The notes under the pieces are model-generated. The model was not told the origin of the DNA and did no database searches. It was given only the letters and a program-made list of their open reading frames with translations. A DNA stretch of 64,000 bases from Sipunculus nudus. Its lineage: Eukaryota; Annelida; Sipuncula; Golfingiida; Sipunculidae. Below are positions 12,123 through 24,660 of this stretch, in pieces. The translations under genes were made by a program, and so were the position numbers. The stretch is taken from the NCBI GenBank assembly GCA_026874595.1, contig CM049313.1, positions 62,171,659 through 62,235,658 of the forward strand, written 5' to 3'. Position 1 is the first letter of the stretch, and each line of letters starts with the position of its first letter.

Positions 12123-12239
12123 CGAGGTGCATATAAGGCGGACCGAACTGTCTCGCTAGTTAAGCTTGTTTTTTTAGCGAAGCAGTTGGAACACCCTTGA
12201 CATGTGCGCAATCGTCGTGGGTTCGAATCCGGGATCAGC

Positions 12240-12240
<1 letters not shown>
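12123..12240 (+). mobile_element. tRNA-derived SINE, family A, copy 1
   Basis: A Pol III B-box-like GGTTCGAATCC lies at 12220-12230, with an A-box-like region around AGCAGTTGGAACACC. The block GCGGACCGAACTGTCTCGCT is shared with a second copy at 31805-31925, and the shared sequence covers about 115 bp. Copy 1 runs straight into a (TA)n tract at its 3' end. It is too degenerate in the cloverleaf, and carries too much extra 5' sequence, to be a functional tRNA gene. Confidence 0.6.
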
Positions 12241-12298
<58 letters not shown>

Positions 12299-12383
12299 AA
12301 ACAACTTTATCTATTGTGTAAGAGTGTTTTCTGCAAAAACAACTACTTCAGTGATTTATGGTATGCAACAAGTGCTGTCTAGT

Positions 12384-12430
<47 letters not shown>

Positions 12431-12441
12431 TATATATATAT
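12241..12441. repeat. Two (TA)n microsatellites with a short unique spacer
   Basis: Near-pure TA tracts cover about 12241-12299 and 12384-12441, separated by about 85 bp of unique sequence. Reading frames encoding tyrosine-isoleucine runs here are artefacts of the dinucleotide. Confidence 0.95.
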
Positions 12442-13401
12442 GTTAAACCAGACATTTGTTTATTCTATTAGAACTTAATAGTTTGACAGTTAACGATTTA
12501 CGCTTGATAAAACCATGAATTTCGTTACTTTTGCTACTTTAACCGCCGAATCATTTGTTGGCCAAATTGATTTTTGTCCCACATGCGGCGTATTTGTTTT
12601 AACTGTACTTTCAAATCTACTAACATCATAATAAAGTCACTGTGCAAGTCATGTTGCATGCGACTTCTAAAAACGGATACACGCAGTTTGTTCTGATTGG
12701 CATAGTAATTCCATCTTAGTGGTCCTAGCTTCCTGGGATACCTTTGGTCAATCACAGTTTAACGACGATAACGTTATGATATACCAGCTAAAATGTCATA
12801 TTCATTATAAATCGAAGATATTTTTATCGAAAGTATATGTAAAATACACCTCGGCAGCGTTTTTCACTTGACGTATCGTTTGATAAACAATGCTCAGTAG
12901 TGATAAGCTGCAAAAAGTATCTGCTCTGTGTTCTCCCCAAGTCAACTCGAGCAAGCAGCCTCTGCGGTATACATGTTACAATGCATCACAACAGTCCGTC
13001 TCTCTGAGAAAAGGCCAAGCAAATAATTATTTCTGATCAGGAGATGTTTCAAGCATAGCGGTTGCAAAGTAATTTTAGCGAGTTCTGTTTTCATTCATAA
13101 ACACTATATTTAGCTTTCGTTATTCGAATATATTCCTATTTGAGCCCCGAATCACACATGTTTCCCTCTAATAAACATCATATTTGATTTTTTTACGATC
13201 TTGTTTTCTCGGCGAGGGATTTAAGTTTTTTTGTGTTCTTCTTTGCCTCTTAATTCTTTGATATCTGTATATACTACGCCGCGTATAGGCAGTTAAGCGA
13301 AAGCTTAACCAGATTTGGGCTCAATTATGACAGGGAATATTACAACAAACAGCTGACAGAAAACACCTTGAGACCCTAAGGCGGGGCATGTGGGACAAAT
13401 C

Positions 13402-13524
13402 AGTTATAGTCCAGTGGAATATTATGCATCATGTAAGGTTTATTCGGCGTGTGTCCATCATGAATGCATGACACACGCCTCGTAAAACCTTACATGATGC
13501 ATGACATATCACTGACCTATAACC
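13402..13524. mobile_element. Long snap-back hairpin (about 55-bp arms)
   Basis: The inner arms 13424-13455 and 13470-13502 share ATGCATCATGTAAGGTTT and GGCGTGTGTC, with a few mismatches between these blocks. The outer arms extend the pairing (GTTATAG and CAGTG on the left match the complement of CACTG and CTATAAC on the right). The loop is about 14 nt and itself contains ATGCAT. The size fits a solo fold-back MITE or a miRNA-like precursor; nothing else distinguishes the two. Confidence 0.75.
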
Positions 13525-14837
13525 AATACTTACATCGTCTTACGCCTTTGGATGAAAGCTGGATGTTTGAAAGGAGTAACATTATGATCGTCCAGAAATA
13601 TAATGTATCACTTCATATTATCATATCAATATTTGCGCATGTCTCTTCAAGTGATGCTTAATTTCGATCCCCTCTTCTGCTTTGTTGTATATGTCACATT
13701 GCTGGTTTACAAATGTAACAACACGCACACACGTGTACATAACTTTTGTAGTTATGTATTCAAATTATTTCTAGGTAACACAGCCAGCTGATGTAGCTGT
13801 ACTTCACAGGTTGATTACAACCAGTATTGCCTTGGGCAATCAGTAAAGTTACCTCTTGTAACAGAGTGATTTTTAACACGATAAATATCATAAGTATTTA
13901 GTCAATGAGATACCTTGTGTTGCTCATGAATAAAGCTATATGTAAAATTTACGGACGCATGCGGATACGTTTTCGCTGGTCTGAGACACCGAGACAACCG
14001 CCCTGGTTGGTTTGAGCGGGTGTAGCATGTTTATAATCTGGAGCTGGATGCACAATGCGATACCACGCCCTCTGATCACAATTCTTTGCTCTGTGAGCAA
14101 CCTGTCTCTCATTTTTATGCTTATATCGGCGGATACAATGTGATGAATGAAACCTTGAATTTGGTCCGGAAAAAAAAAATCTTATACATAAATTATAATA
14201 TATCCTTCTTTAAACTTTTACTTACTAATAGAAACAACAACAAAATACATGATGGCATTAAACCCTTCAACTCGAGAGAATAAAGTAGGTGAGATTTAAT
14301 AAGACTGACATCCGCCCACGTCGTACCATTCCGCCTAAGGAGGGTCTTTGCGTAAAAGTCCCTCTTTCGGTGTTAATACATTGGCCTCTTTTGCAGTTGA
14401 AGCACGCGTGTGTCACTTCAAATCAGCATAACTACGGTTACCATGGCAAGCGTGATTGGGGGACGACGGCAGTATAGTCATGAATGTGGTATTCTATCAA
14501 ATCTATGGGTTTGACGCTAGGTAAACAACTTATTAAAAATACATATGTCTCAGGGGCGTGTTGTTGCCAACAAACCTCTTTTTCCGCATGTTTCTGTGAC
14601 ATTTCGATAATTGCAAAACCCAGAAAATACGGCACGGATAAATTCATCTGCGATTCACAGAGAATATATATGTTTGTGAAAATAACATTTTAAATGTACT
14701 TTTTTATTCAGCGTATCCAGTCGGCAGAAGATAGTGTTACCATGCGTGTCATTCCATTCTTATTATCATAACCTCGGTCAGGGAGATTCAAGAGGTTCCA
14801 CTTGGTGGACATTTAGGATATGGGTCAGAGAAGACTT

Positions 14838-15010
14838 CAGTTATATATTTTTTATTATTATTGTTATTATTAACTTTGTCATTTATTTATTGTTACTTTT
14901 TTATTATTTTTTATTATTTTTATTATTCTATTTTTATAATAATCATGTTAATAATATTGATCATTTATTTTTTTTATTTTTATTTGATCATTAATTTTTT
15001 AATAATTTTA

Positions 15011-15062
<52 letters not shown>

Positions 15063-15115
15063 CAGTAGCTTTATTATTAATATTATCAGTAGCTTTATTT
15101 ATATCCCATCTTTAC
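14838..15115. repeat. T-rich low-complexity block with (TTA)n microsatellite
   Basis: A TTATTA-rich tract, purest at about 15010-15063, is embedded in degenerate T/A-rich sequence. The leucine/isoleucine/phenylalanine-rich frames here mimic membrane proteins but follow from the base composition. Confidence 0.9.
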
Positions 15116-15527
15116 TTTTAAAGCAATCCGCATTAACTTACTTTCAGTCAACAGTAAATTTCTGACGATTATGATAATTAAGGGGAAGTTGAGATTTCTT
15201 AAAAAAAAACGCAATTTCTGATAGCTGCTGGGAGTGTGATTCCAAATGATGCATAAAATAGTTATTTTTTTAAACTTAAACTATATCCCATAGAACATCA
15301 CTATTAGTTCAGGATTTAAGGCCAAGGAATTTAATTCCGTTACATTTTCTTCAGTCAATGGGAATATGATAAGCAAGAATAAAGTATACTGATCTTGGCC
15401 AAATAATGAATAGTTAGTTTACGGTTTACGTCTGAGTGGCAGGGGCTATACAGTAAAATCCAGCGAAATCTGAAAAAGAAATCAAGACACTTGCTCATTT
15501 TTGGACAACATCTCGACATCTCCACAG

Positions 15528-15700
15528 AAGCGGATCCAGGGGGGGGGGGGGGTGTTCAAGTAGGTCCGGTCCCCCCCCCCTTTTTTTTTAATCCGCCGCA
15601 ACCTTTTTCAAGGGGTTCAGACAAACTTTTGCGTCCTTGACCCCCCCCCCCCCTTTACTGGACCTTGAAACTTTGATTCTGAGTACAAGGCAGGCAAACC
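15528..15700 (+). mobile_element. Poly-G/poly-C dispersed repeat, copy 1
   Basis: The block starts AAGCGGATCCAGGGGG and continues GTGTTCAAG, GTCCGG, a C-run, a T-run, CCGCCGCAACC, CAAGGGGTTCAGAC and a second C-run. Copies with the same order of landmarks lie near 32418, 38270 and 53428, all on the same strand. The end of the 38270 copy is CCTGGATCCACCCCTG, the complement of the GGATCCAGG start, which suggests a MITE with terminal inverted repeats. Confidence 0.65.
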
Positions 15701-15978
15701 ATCCATTGAATACAATTTTACTTTTTTTTTTTACATTCGATATTGGCATGTAAATATCGAATGCGCCTGATTTGTGGGATCTTCGATTTTCGCTAGCGAA
15801 TATCAAATACCAAATATCCGTCGAACTTCAGTCCCTTAGCCTGCCCCGACCCCTCTGTATATATTCATTTTCATCTAACACCGGTGTAATTGCGAAACTA
15901 TTTCATCAAAGTTTAGTAATTACAACAGACAGAAAAATTGTCAAAACTTAGCTTCATCCTGCCCATAGCCGTGACAAA

Positions 15979-16032
15979 CACGACTCAGTTAGGGCCCCCT
16001 ACTGCGTCGTGACAGGCCCTAACTGAGTCGTG
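15979..16032. other. Perfect 18-bp inverted repeat
   Basis: CACGACTCAGTTAGGGCC (15979-15996) is exactly complementary to GGCCCTAACTGAGTCGTG (16015-16032), with an 18-nt spacer that also contains GTCGTGAC. Function is unknown; a small fold-back element or a recent inverted duplication would explain it. Confidence 0.85.
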
Positions 16033-17002
16033 ACACAGGCCAAATTTAGAACCGCCCTGCAAGTCCACGCCACGCTTTATAACCGTATCTCCGCATACAG
16101 TCAGCAGGCAGGCCGCAGGCAGAAATCTCCCGTACATGCAGAACAATATACGAATATATTGGGTTATAACGGAATATTTTACACACATGGTAGGTGTCGT
16201 TGGAGAGATAAGAAACTTATTAAAAGGTCTAGTGGGTTTATTTGAAGTGACACAATACTTGTAAGCAATGAGGCGTTGTCAAAAATGAAAATATTTGCAT
16301 CCTCATGGGGCCTTATAATGCGATCCTCAGAGTTAGATGTCCATGCACTCTGGCAAGCCAGTAAGCTGGCCATAATGTCAGAGGGCCGATCTGGCGCTAT
16401 CCTCCCCGTCGATGTATCGCATTTATGTCTCAATTATTCAAAAGTAACTTTGAACAAAAACTAAAAGAGTCTGTTGCAGCATATTTTTGCAAGATTATTC
16501 CCACCAATGGAAAAGGCCTTTAACCTGGTTGGAAAGTCCAAGATTCTAAAACCCGTCTAGACGTGCCATTTTGGTTTTATTCTCAGAGCAATAGTCGATA
16601 CAAAACAGTCAATTAACTAGTTGTCGGGGGGATTCACTGAACATGGCAAAAGGAAGCCGAAGAGGAAAACAATTGTTTGGTAAAAAATAACAACAGAGGC
16701 CTGAGAAAGTCTTCGCTGAATCCTCTCTCAGTGATGAGGTTTCAGGCAGCAAGGCCAGGTTAGATCACACCAATAACCGACTGCACCATACAGTTTATAT
16801 ATGTAACGCAACGACTTACGGCAATGGCTCAGTTGTCCTATTGGTAGATTAAACAACTATCTTATTAAGCTGGCAGGTTTTCTGTCTGCCTGTCTGTTTG
16901 TTCGTATATTAGACTTCACCAATTACACTGGAACATCCACATAGATTTCAGTGTAATGTTGTTGAGAGGTTAATCTTTATGAATAAGGATATATACGGGG
17001 AA
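16033..17002. other. No gene recognised
   Basis: Short open frames occur on both strands, none with a recognisable domain. Composition is ordinary for the window. Confidence 0.45.
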
Positions 17003-17145
17003 CGTGGACAGTCGAGTTGTACAGCGCTTGGCTCTCTCCGCCGGCGATCCGGAATCGATCCCCGGCGTGGCTATTGGACTGGCTTTAAGTGGCCCGACCA
17101 AGGTTGCCGGGTTTTTACCAGGTTACCCGATTTCCTCTGCAGACT
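17003..17145 (+). mobile_element. tRNA-derived SINE, family B
   Basis: A tRNA-like head has the B-box-like GGAATCGATCC at 17051-17061, directly followed by CCCGGCGTGG. It is followed by a body containing GGTTGCCGGGTTT and GGTTACCCGATTTCCTC, which resembles the conserved central domain seen in widely distributed metazoan SINEs. That domain assignment is from memory of the motif. The copy is degenerate. Confidence 0.55.
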
Positions 17146-17910
17146 ACTGAACGCCACTTTCCGGACGTTTTTAGTTATTATAACTAGTTTTACAATCCAG
17201 GAAAAATAAGGTTTATAGTTACTAGTTGGATAATATCATATTATACATTATATCATATAATATTGTAAACGTATTATTAAACAGGCTTTCCTTTCTACTG
17301 ATTTTTTCGTTACGATCACTAGATTTTGACACTGTTAGTAGTTCTGCCACCTCGTATACGTTGGCAGATGTATTGATCCCAGCAGTGAAGCAGATCCTTC
17401 GCATGCATGCTATCCCCAATCATATGGCTAAATTTGGCAGCAAACGTTAAGGCACCGGTCATCAAAATCATCTCGTAAGGCTCACTGATATGGATTTTCA
17501 GAGAACATATAATGCTAAGGAAGGCGAGACTTATTAGATCTTTTTTAAAACTGGGATCGTAACAATTTTTCACTGTTTTTTTTTATTTCTCAATGCACTC
17601 TCAGGGCAATTCGACAAGGTGTCTTAAATAAAAAAAAAGAAACCGATTTCATATCTAATCTTGATTTAACATGTTAATGCATTGAGATCGTATGCACAAC
17701 CTAAAAACATATATGACATTGCAAATAAACGGAAGATACTTTTAAAGGTGGTAATACAGAACTGTAGGTATAACATGTCAAGAAGTCGTTAGATTATGCA
17801 TGTTTTAGTCACATTATTTTGACACTAATGCCATAGTATACATTTCTATTAGCGATGTAGCTGTTAGGGAATCGTAGATATTTTTGACTTGCTATAATTA
17901 AAAAGTTATT

Positions 17911-18090
17911 CAGGGCAGTGTAGTGATTTTGAAGCTCCCAAAGACGCACTCGTTTGTGAGTGATACACGGCTGTTGGATACAGCCTTCTCATTAAGCCTG
18001 CCGAGCGCTTACCCTCGACTGAGTATTTTAACTCACGACCTCTCGGTTTTATTCCTTTGCTCTACCTCTTAGCCACAGAAGCCGGTTGCT
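17911..18090 (-). mobile_element. tRNA-derived SINE, family C, copy 1
   Basis: On the minus strand the sequence starts CCGGCTTCTGTGGCTAAGAG and has the B-box-like GAGTTAAAATACTC at 18021-18034. It continues with AGCGCTCGGCAGGCTTAATG, ACAGCCGTGTATCACTCA and GTCTTTGGGAG. The same landmarks appear in the same order on the plus strand at 51684-51970, inside the GPCR intron. Two independent copies in opposite orientation support a retroposed family. Confidence 0.7.
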
Positions 18091-21000
18091 CGAGGAATAC
18101 TTTGCGGAATATATTTCATTGTGACGATTTGTAACATATTTTCTCTGAGATTTATTTTAATGTTTCACCTACCTATCTACGCCCGACTTATATTTTGTTT
18201 TCGATTTGCGGAAAATCTATCAGTATGTCCTTTTGTTTGATAACAGGAAAACAGGAATTAGGCTCCGTGCTGTCTTTTTGGTCATCGATTTCACTTCCCC
18301 TGAAGGGGGAGATAAAACGCATCTAGTTCCTATTACAAAGGTACAGTTCACAAAACAGAATTTCTGTCAAGTAAAGCAAGAGTATCATTGAATAATTTTA
18401 TAATCTTCATTTATTTTCTGATCACAAGAAAGGGTTTTAGCATTTTGAAGTCTTCATAAATGATTCCTGAATCATTCCAATTTTTCCTTTCTCTTTGACT
18501 CTCAATGATTCCCCTACAGAGATTCCAACTGTTTGACAAAGGCACATCAAAAGAGATGTTTTCACTTTTATCACGGAGTTCTAAAAACATAAAAGGATTC
18601 AAAATCACCTCACGCTGTGGATTTCGCTTTCCGCCTTTTGGCATATTAGTCCCTTGCTTATTTAATTAAACATCGTATTTGAGGAATTATGAAAGAAATT
18701 AAATAATAAGCAAATGTATCCCTTTTAATGTCTTACGGATGTAGACCGCTAAGAGGGAGCTCGTGGTGAAAATGTTTTTTTTTTTTCTATACTGAAGAGC
18801 CCCATTATTTTGTAAATATGTGAATCAAGCAATACTTTTCTCATAATCAAAGAATCCTCATCCTAGGCATGGCTCATATATGCAAAAGGTGAGAGAACGA
18901 CAAATCAGAACTGTTAATAAGTGTGTTGGTAAAACAAGGTATATAAGCAAACTTATTCCACTTGGGTGTGTCTAGTATAGACGTGTCTGCCGCTTTCATA
19001 ATTACAGGTATATAGCTGTTTTTATCATGTGGGGTTTAATGGTATTTTTTAATTGCATTTAACATAATAACATAGCTGATTTTCCATCTAAGTTTCCAGG
19101 GTATCACACACAAATATTTACGTCCCTTCAGGTGAAGATTATTAATAATTAGCTTTTTGGTTAAGGTATCCGCCTCGATTTTCTAATGCATACCTCATTA
19201 TATTTTAACCTAAATGTACATCTGCATAGATCCATTTCGGTTTGGGACTACGCGACGGGCCGGTACCATCTTCCTGCTATCACCCATACCCGGTGACTGC
19301 CGCACCTGCAGGTTCTGAGTGTTGGACAAAATGGATTCGAGACACGTATTATATTGTATATGTTAGTCTGCAGCGTAACTGATCATTTTTTTCTTATAAG
19401 TTACGGCAAAATGCTACGTTTGATCGATTACCAGATAGACACTTGAACTTTGCAGTTGTCCCTTGCCCTTGGTTCATCCTTCTATAACACCTCAGTAAAA
19501 TTATTGATAGCTATTTGAGATATAACATGGACAAAACAAACAAAACTAGACGAATTTAGGTAGAGTGCCTGCTGGTACATATAACACACATGTGTTCCAT
19601 AAGACTGCCTTGACAGATACAAAATAATTATGCGTCTTACCTCATACACTTTTTCTTCAGCGCATTATCAACCTATACCTAATAAATCGGACCTTGGATA
19701 AAAGCGTTAGATTTTTCTGTCTCGAGAACTAATTTTAATTACAAAACGACCGATTTCCAAGGTACTGATAGCTAACTTAGCAAGGATTTTCAGTACAATC
19801 GGTTCACCATCGTAACATTTATCTAAAGAACACAGACAAACAAACAGACAGGGAGAGATACGGATTTGACAAGCATACTTGATGAATCCCCGATTCCGGC
19901 AAGCAAAAATCAGATATACATATGGAACTGATTTATATATGCTTGGCGATTCCGAGATTCAGGCAAGTATCGAACAACGCTGATCACGATAGTCTCTGCC
20001 ACAATTTTTGAAGAGGGTTACAAACCAGAGGGGCCATCTGTAGAGGACACGGGGGATGGGTCAAGGGGATTTGGACCAAAGCTCTTTTCTGCCACAGCAA
20101 TCTATTTTTAAAGGTTTGAAACCAATGTTTGCGGCCTAGACTCATCTGTGAAGGACCTGAGGACCTTTTCGCGGTTTCTCATTAGTCTTCAGGGGTTAGA
20201 ATCTCCCCCCCCCCCCCCACACACACGCACAACTATTAAAAAAAACCTTGACCTGCCGCATGGGAACGCTGGCACCTATAGCCCTAAAGCGAACGAATCT
20301 CTAGTTGTTGGCTATCGCATGGGCCGACACCTGTCCCCAGTAACAAGATACAGTTTGTTATATATGACCGCTTAACACGCACAAACCCTGGTGCAGTCAG
20401 TAACACTTCGGCACTCAGCATTTCTAAAGGTGGTTATACTTGAGTTCAGGCAGGTAAGATTATACCAGAGCTGTTTTTAGAACCTACTTATTACGAGCAG
20501 ATGTGTGTTTCGTATCATCGTCACTCCATTAATGCATAATAGGTGCGGAGATGCCACTTCTGAATTAAGATAGGTATAGCATGTTCTTTCCGCCACATTA
20601 CTTCGTTCTTGTGTTCACTTTCATGGATAGAGTGTGAGTACGCTTATAAAAAGGCTGGGTGGGACCATCAAATCAATAGGAATAATAGGAAAATTAATAG
20701 AAGTCAGAACTTATGTAGCGCCATTTGGGCAAACTGACATTATTGAGACTACGTCCAGCGTACTGGTTGTCAAGTTAGGCTTTAAGTGCCCACGGAGTCA
20801 TGTACTCACGGCTTAACTTATGTAAGTATGACTTTTTTCATAACTTTTTTATTTATCTAGATCCTCAACACTTAATGTGTCACAAAGTCTGGAGATAAAT
20901 ATATTAATAATTAAACCAAGTTAATAAGGAGAAAGAAAGCCTCTGAATTAGAAGAAGGAAAAGCATAACAACGCCACCTCTATGAGCGATAAAAGGGCAC

Positions 21001-21349
21001 TTGCGGGGGGGGGGATACCCCATTTAACAAAAAAGAAGTCTGCCGAGTAATTGATAAATCTGTACATAGCATTAATGAAGTCATTTTTCAACATATTGAT
21101 ATGAGGCGTCTGATATGTTTAATTACAAGCTAGTAAAATTGTACCGTATCGTATTTCAATCAATGTTTTACTGTCACCTGAAGCTTCATACAGTATTTAA
21201 AAAGGTTAGAAAAATTTTTTTTCAGGACCATTTTCAGGAATGGATTCTATAGATTTATAATTTAATGTATCCTACAATTCATGTGTTTTACTCAATGAGC
21301 ATATCATGAGTCAAAACCATAATAACTTACCTTTTAGTTAAATCTAGGT
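18091..21349. other. No gene recognised
   Basis: This is AT-rich single-copy-looking DNA. A C-run followed by CA repeats lies at about 20205-20230 and a G-run at about 21005-21013. A weak hairpin lies around 19890-19945 (ATCAG with CTGAT, flanked by CAAGCA and TGCTTG). No open frame has a recognisable domain. Confidence 0.45.
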
Positions 21350-21560
21350 GTAATCTTAAAAGTGCCGAGGTACGGTGGGAGTCAGGGGTATCTGCACCTG
21401 GGTTAAGATTACTGGGGAAGAACTGAAAGCCGGTCGCTTGAAGTCTTTATGTCGGTGTAAAGACTTGAGGTTACCCCCCATTTTAGGTTACCCCCATTTT
21501 AGGTAACCCCCAGGTAATCTGATTTGGTATAAGGGTACCCGCAGACTTTATTTCAGATTG
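21350..21560. repeat. Cluster of short hairpins and GGTAACCCC repeats
   Basis: GTAATCTTAA near 21350 pairs with TTAAGATTAC near 21404. AAGTCTTTA and TAAAGACTT form a second hairpin at about 21437-21462. The block GGTTACCCCCATTTTA then repeats two to three times before CAGGTAATCTGATTTGG. Related GGTAATCTGAAA motifs recur near 21880-21930, before a G-run at 21944-21960. It looks like a decayed fold-back element. Confidence 0.5.
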
Positions 21561-21960
21561 CCCCTCGCTTATTAAATTAAATGATAAATTCTTAGGATTT
21601 AACTTATGATTATCATTCCAACAACCAAATGAAAGAGGCGAGGTTTAAAAGATGCAATCAGTTAATAAAAAATAAAATTGTCGCATAATGTTAATTATAT
21701 TGTTAATTATATATATTGACTCATACACTTAACTAAAGCGCATGAGACTTTACATGTAAACATAATATATACAAAGAAAATGAACCTGATTTTAGGATTC
21801 CTGTAGACAAATCATAAGAATTAAAGTAAATAAACACAAAGAAGCCACTGTTTTCAGGTCATAATCTAGTAAATCATAGTGGCTAATCTGAAACCGATTC
21901 GAAGTTGTTACCGAGGGTAATCTGAAATCGATGTCAAGTTAGGGTGGGGGGGGGGGGGGG

Positions 21961-24480
21961 TAGGGGTGAATTAAACTCGCTACACAAGGAATACGCTGGA
22001 GGATTATTCCTACATCCGCAGCATTAGTACTAATGTTGATAATGTAGAATTAATTAGACCAATCATGACAAGTATGTTGCCCGTTCCAGTGTAGTTTACA
22101 GATATTATGTCCATAAAAATCTGTCGCACCCCTGTGTATTCTGCTGTTTTACCAGTTGTTTACGGATGTCGTCTCCCTAAACAGCTGCAGCAACAATTGA
22201 ACATTTGAGCTTGGCTTTAATACGCCAACAAATTAATATAATGGCATTTACCGTTGAATTTATGTTGGCACATGACGTTACGTAGAGCCTGTCAACTGAT
22301 AGAAAAATGGACCTGATTATGTAAAACTTATTTATTCAGATATTTTGTTGTTTCTTAATTACGGTCATTGTACCGCTAGATGTCCAGTAAGCTTTTACAA
22401 TAAAACAGATAAATATTTGGAAAGATACTCCAGACTGTTGGAATGTGTTATTTGATTATAAAATAGAGCAAATTATTAGCGCATAAATGGACATAATTAG
22501 GCAAAAATATAGATGTAATTGTTTGGTTATTTTGTTATGTGTGGCCTTAATTACGCTTACTGGTTAATAACAGCTGATTAAATGTGTATTGAGTCATGAC
22601 ATCATATATAAAAGAATGCAGCCATTGCATTTGACAGGAAATTCCACTCTTAATCGTTGTGACATAATGATAATGACTCTCATGGAATGGGAACCGTTCT
22701 GCCGAGGCCCCTAAGCAATTAAAGGGTGCCTTATTTCGTGCAATCAAAAAGGGAATGTGTTGCATTTAAGGGCTGCTGGAGGTTTTAAATAAAAATGTAT
22801 TTGAAGTAATAGTGACCATGTATGGGTGCCTGTTTTTTTCCATATATAGACTGATTATAGTGATTATAACCCAAATATGAACCATATAAACCTAGCCCTG
22901 ATTGCACGACTCGATAGGCATTTATATTTGACTTGCAGGCCAACTTGAGTCGTGACGGGAAAATGAACTGCAACGGGCATCCATCTTATGGCAGCGATAG
23001 TTATTAACTGAAATTAACACGAAAGAATATATGAGAACAAACCAAAGTATAAATCCAGTATCTATAGTAAGCAGTCATGTTGTGTCAAAGGGACAAAACG
23101 CCGCTAATATACCTAATACTCGCCCGCGGTATGCACACGGGAAGCATAGAGAAAGCGCAGATAAAAAGATTGTTTTACGCTTTGACTCCAAAAACTTCTG
23201 GCAAATAAATGTCTTTTGTTTCTGGTAAATCTGGATTTTGAAGTATACATGATATATTTGAAAAAAATTATTCATTGGATGTCTAAATTGAGTTTGATAA
23301 AAGGGGGTTTCCGCGGTCTTTAGGAGTCATAATCTTACGTTTTGAGTAAAACAGAACCATAATCTAAGTGTCATATAAGCATCGACAGGTGTCGCTGATA
23401 GGATGGGTGAAGATCCTTTTACACTCCTATTGACGAAAATAATTATTCACCGCGCAGTGCGACACGATGGTCATTACGTTAATTTTATCCGGCGGGCTTA
23501 GGGGACAAATGAGGCTGCTTGATAAATGATACCATGTTAAGATCAATGTTTTCGAAAATATGTTTACTTAAAAAAATTGTATAATTTCATAGCTCAACAT
23601 TTAATACAGTATACAATGCTTTCCTTAGCTAAAATAAATACAATCTTCCCTACCAAATACTATTCCTGGATGGTTTCATTCCAGCATTTTTATTCATTGA
23701 TATTATAGGTTTAAAATGGAGGAAGTTTTTAAATTATATGTACAAAATTCCGGTTTAATGACATATTTGTTTCATCGTGTTGTTAAAACCTATACACTTA
23801 TGTGAGCCTGACATGACTAAGCTGTTATTTCTAAGCTGTTATTTCTAGTCAGGCTTTGTACTAATGATGTTGTTGTGTATGGCTTTGCTATACACTTTGA
23901 TACCCGTTTCCATCCAGCTCTATAATATCCGGAGTCATTCCGCATACATCATGAAAGGCAGTTATAACTTTTTTTAAAGCATTAAGATGAAAGAAATAGA
24001 AACGTTATTCATGGAATCGCTCGACAGTCAACATCATATATCAGCCTCAATGCATCTTATAACCAGAATATTGCAAAATAAATACTTTTTATTATACGTT
24101 ATGTGTATTTAGGAAGTATGCAGTCAATTAACTCAACTTCTCCTCGTTCAACGTCTTTTATACTTTCTGTGCACGTAGAAATTATAAAACCATGGCTCTG
24201 TTCGTTATATTATAGTAAGCCTATTGCGGGATATAGAAGAAAGCTATGCCTTACTACCACACATTCAGTGTCATGAGTATATCCGTGATTTGAAAGTATG
24301 TCGCCCGTTAATTTGCGATTTCGCTATATCCTCCGCTGTACCTAGATTGGTGTTAGTACTTATATATTTGACTGTGTGTATATCAAATCAGAGAACCTTA
24401 TCGTCCACTTGGTTTATATCAGAATAAGTTACTCCTTTCTACAGAAAATAACACCTCGGCACCTCTGTCACATCTAAATC
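21961..24480. other. No gene recognised
   Basis: AT-rich DNA without supported genes. A small composite repeat lies at 23804-23855: AGCCTGAC and its complement GTCAGGCT flank two direct copies of TAAGCTGTTATTTC. Confidence 0.45.
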
Positions 24481-24481
24481 A

Positions 24482-24660
24482 ATATTAAGATGAACTCAGT
24501 CAAATACATATTTCCCTCTCAAGAGAACATCAGTCATATATTTATTTTTTCTCTGTCAAGATGATGTCAGTCAAATTCACAGTTTTCTCTTAAGGTGATC
24601 TCAGTCGTATACAAAATTCTCTCTCAAGATGTCGGCACTAGTGGCAGTTCCTCCTTAAGA
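24482..24660. repeat. Degenerate 35-bp minisatellite
   Basis: Four to five diverged units of about 35 bp share TCTCAAGATGATCTCAGTCA followed by an AT-rich part ending in a T-run. CAGTCA or CAGTCG and CAAGATG or CAAGAGA recur at regular spacing. Divergence is high, so the array is old. Confidence 0.6.

Noticed and set aside
12123-12240. Possible functional tRNA gene
   Set aside because: A good B box is present, but no acceptor stem closes at the right distance and a second diverged copy exists with the same non-tRNA leader, so a SINE fits better.
11957-12446. Frames rich in tyrosine-isoleucine on both strands
   Set aside because: They come from (TA)n and (CA)n microsatellites. The same applies at 45416-45631, 46181-46603 and 52667-52966.
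14734-15121. Leucine/isoleucine/phenylalanine-rich frames resembling a membrane protein
   Set aside because: The hydrophobicity is caused by the TTATTA/T-rich low-complexity tract; there is no splice site or family signature.
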